Assembly: GCA_017649635.1 (NCBI GenBank)
Contig: JAGCGM010000063.1
Coordinates: 1-53,903, forward strand
Reading direction: 5' to 3'
DNA length: 53,903 nt
Source: Paludibacteraceae bacterium
GTDB lineage: Bacteria; Bacteroidota; Bacteroidia; Bacteroidales; Paludibacteraceae
The position numbers were made by a program, and so were the translations under genes. The notes under the pieces are model-generated. The model was not told the DNA's origin and did not search any database. It saw only the letters and a list, made by a program, of their open reading frames with translations. Of the stretch, positions 53,282-53,903 are shown piece by piece; within the stretch, counting starts at the first letter, position 1, and every line of letters starts with the position of its first letter.

Positions 53282-53734
53282 TTAGTTCTCACCTTTTTTC
53301 TTCAACACGACACGAATATTACTCTTCACGATCTCCGTTTCAGGACCATTATACGCCACCACCGTATCCTTCCATTCGTAGTCACGCTTGTCGAAGATGA
53401 AGAGGAAAACGCCTTTGGAACAGCCATCCTTCTTCACCGTGAAACCGAAATCTCCATCCTCGTTAGTCTTTATAGAGTCGGATATGGTTTTGAAATGGAG
53501 AGTGCCATGCGTCACATCGATCTCACCCCTCTTATTCGTTACGTTATCAGGGGCTGGTTCACTCATGTAGACATCCACATCACCGACCGGGTTATTCTCC
53601 CCGTCCACCACATTTCCCATGAACAGGTACGTGGTATCAGGGCAACCGTACGCACAGTAAATGCAGGAACTCAGGCCAAAGAGGGAAAAGAGGAAAGAGA
53701 ATCCCTTGTTGAGAAAAGAAAAAAGTGACTTCAT
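53282..53734 (-). CDS. Third lipoprotein of the radical-SAM-associated type
   Basis: 150 aa from the ATG at 53734 (MKSLFSFLNKG); the frame extends 28 codons upstream, but that adds no signal sequence and overlaps the barrel gene. The lipobox is GLSSC, followed by IYCAYGCP, so it has the YGCP landmark of copy 1. The next strand YLFMGNVVDGENNPVGDVDV and the KTNEDGDFGF and NIRVVLKKK segments align with copies 1 and 2 at 2.7-3.6 kb. It is 50 kb away from the radical SAM gene but lies 28 bases after the end of an outer-membrane barrel gene. Function unknown. Confidence 0.78.
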   Translation of the reverse strand: MKSLFSFLNKGFSFLFSLFGLSSCIYCAYGCPDTTYLFMGNVVDGENNPVGDVDVYMSEPAPDNVTNKRGEIDVTHGTLHFKTISDSIKTNEDGDFGFTVKKDGCSKGVFLFIFDKRDYEWKDTVVAYNGPETEIVKSNIRVVLKKKGEN

Positions 53735-53762
53735 AACGTCCTGTTTTAGGAGTTCATAGAAA

Positions 53763-53903
53763 TTAGAATCCGTCGAATATCGAGCGCTTGCCACCCTTCT
53801 TGAGCGGGAGGGTAACACCCACCTTCATGCCCACGCAGATCGGGATGACCTTCTCCGTCAGCGTGCTGTTGAGGATACTCTTCTTGCTGATACCCATGGT
53901 GGC
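53763..53903 (-). CDS. C-terminal end of an outer-membrane barrel protein (cut by window edge)
   Basis: The minus strand is open from the right edge to a TAA at 53763, giving 46 residues that end VIPICVGMKVGVTLPLKKGG and then KRSIFDGF. The final strand VGMKVGVTLPL resembles AGLKFGITLP, the last strand of the barrel at 23.7-24.6 kb, so it may be a paralogue. The lipoprotein gene starts 28 bases downstream. The rest of the gene lies outside the window, so the family call rests on this short tail. Confidence 0.6.
   Translation of the reverse strand, partial: ATMGISKKSILNSTLTEKVIPICVGMKVGVTLPLKKGGKRSIFDGF

Overview
The window looks like chromosomal DNA from a member of the order Bacteroidales (phylum Bacteroidota). 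The evidence is: several genes preceded by the Bacteroidota -7 promoter motif TAnnTTTG; substrates and an accessory protein of the type IX secretion system (T9SS: sortable C-terminal domains and a PorP/SprF barrel); a radical SAM enzyme encoded with small lipoproteins of a type seen in Bacteroidales; a fused SecDF; and the large (~590 aa) form of IspG. Genus or species cannot be fixed from the sequence alone. I see no CRISPR array, rRNA, tRNA, transposase or prophage.

Layout. 1-1.4 kb: 5' part of valS (cut by the window edge). 1.5-3.6 kb: minus-strand operon of two small lipoproteins followed by a radical SAM/SPASM enzyme. 3.8-6.6 kb: metA (predicted homoserine O-acetyltransferase from Glu111) overlapping a U32-family hydroxylation/peptidase gene. 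7.0-9.4 kb: a secreted fibre-like protein and a legumain-like clan CD cysteine protease with a T9SS type A tail, ended by a strong terminator and followed by a candidate small RNA. 9.7-11.1 kb: an orphan Wzx-type flippase. 11.3-15.9 kb: a tight cluster of hipB-hipA toxin-antitoxin, a LOG-type phosphoribohydrolase and an 865-aa sacsin/Hsp90-like ATPase. 16.1-22.5 kb: housekeeping genes (cardiolipin synthase, DUF59 Fe-S protein, LpxH-like, RarA, S41 protease, sugar nucleotidyltransferase). 22.5-34.5 kb: surface proteins on the minus strand, namely an SGBP-like lipoprotein, an outer-membrane barrel, and a giant ~3,266-aa repeat protein. 34.8-45.3 kb: core minus-strand genes (fabG, ispG, secDF, lemA, TPM protein, secG, TPR protein, lptE, sigma-54 activator). 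45.4-53.0 kb: ridA, then a T9SS type B surface protein with its OmpA-like and PorP/SprF partners. 53.2-53.9 kb: a third lipoprotein of the radical-SAM-associated type and the tail of an outer-membrane barrel.

How it fits together. Much of the accessory content concerns the cell surface: at least three likely T9SS cargo proteins, several barrels, several lipoproteins, an LPS assembly gene, a flippase and Sec components (SecDF, SecG) that feed the periplasm. The core T9SS machinery is not in this window. The most unusual items are the radical SAM/lipoprotein set, whose three lipoproteins share a gap-free conserved signal peptide although one copy lies 50 kb away; the giant repeat protein with about 24 consecutive ~50-aa Cys-bracketed units; and the hipBA-LOG-sacsin-like cluster, which resembles an accessory stress or defence island.
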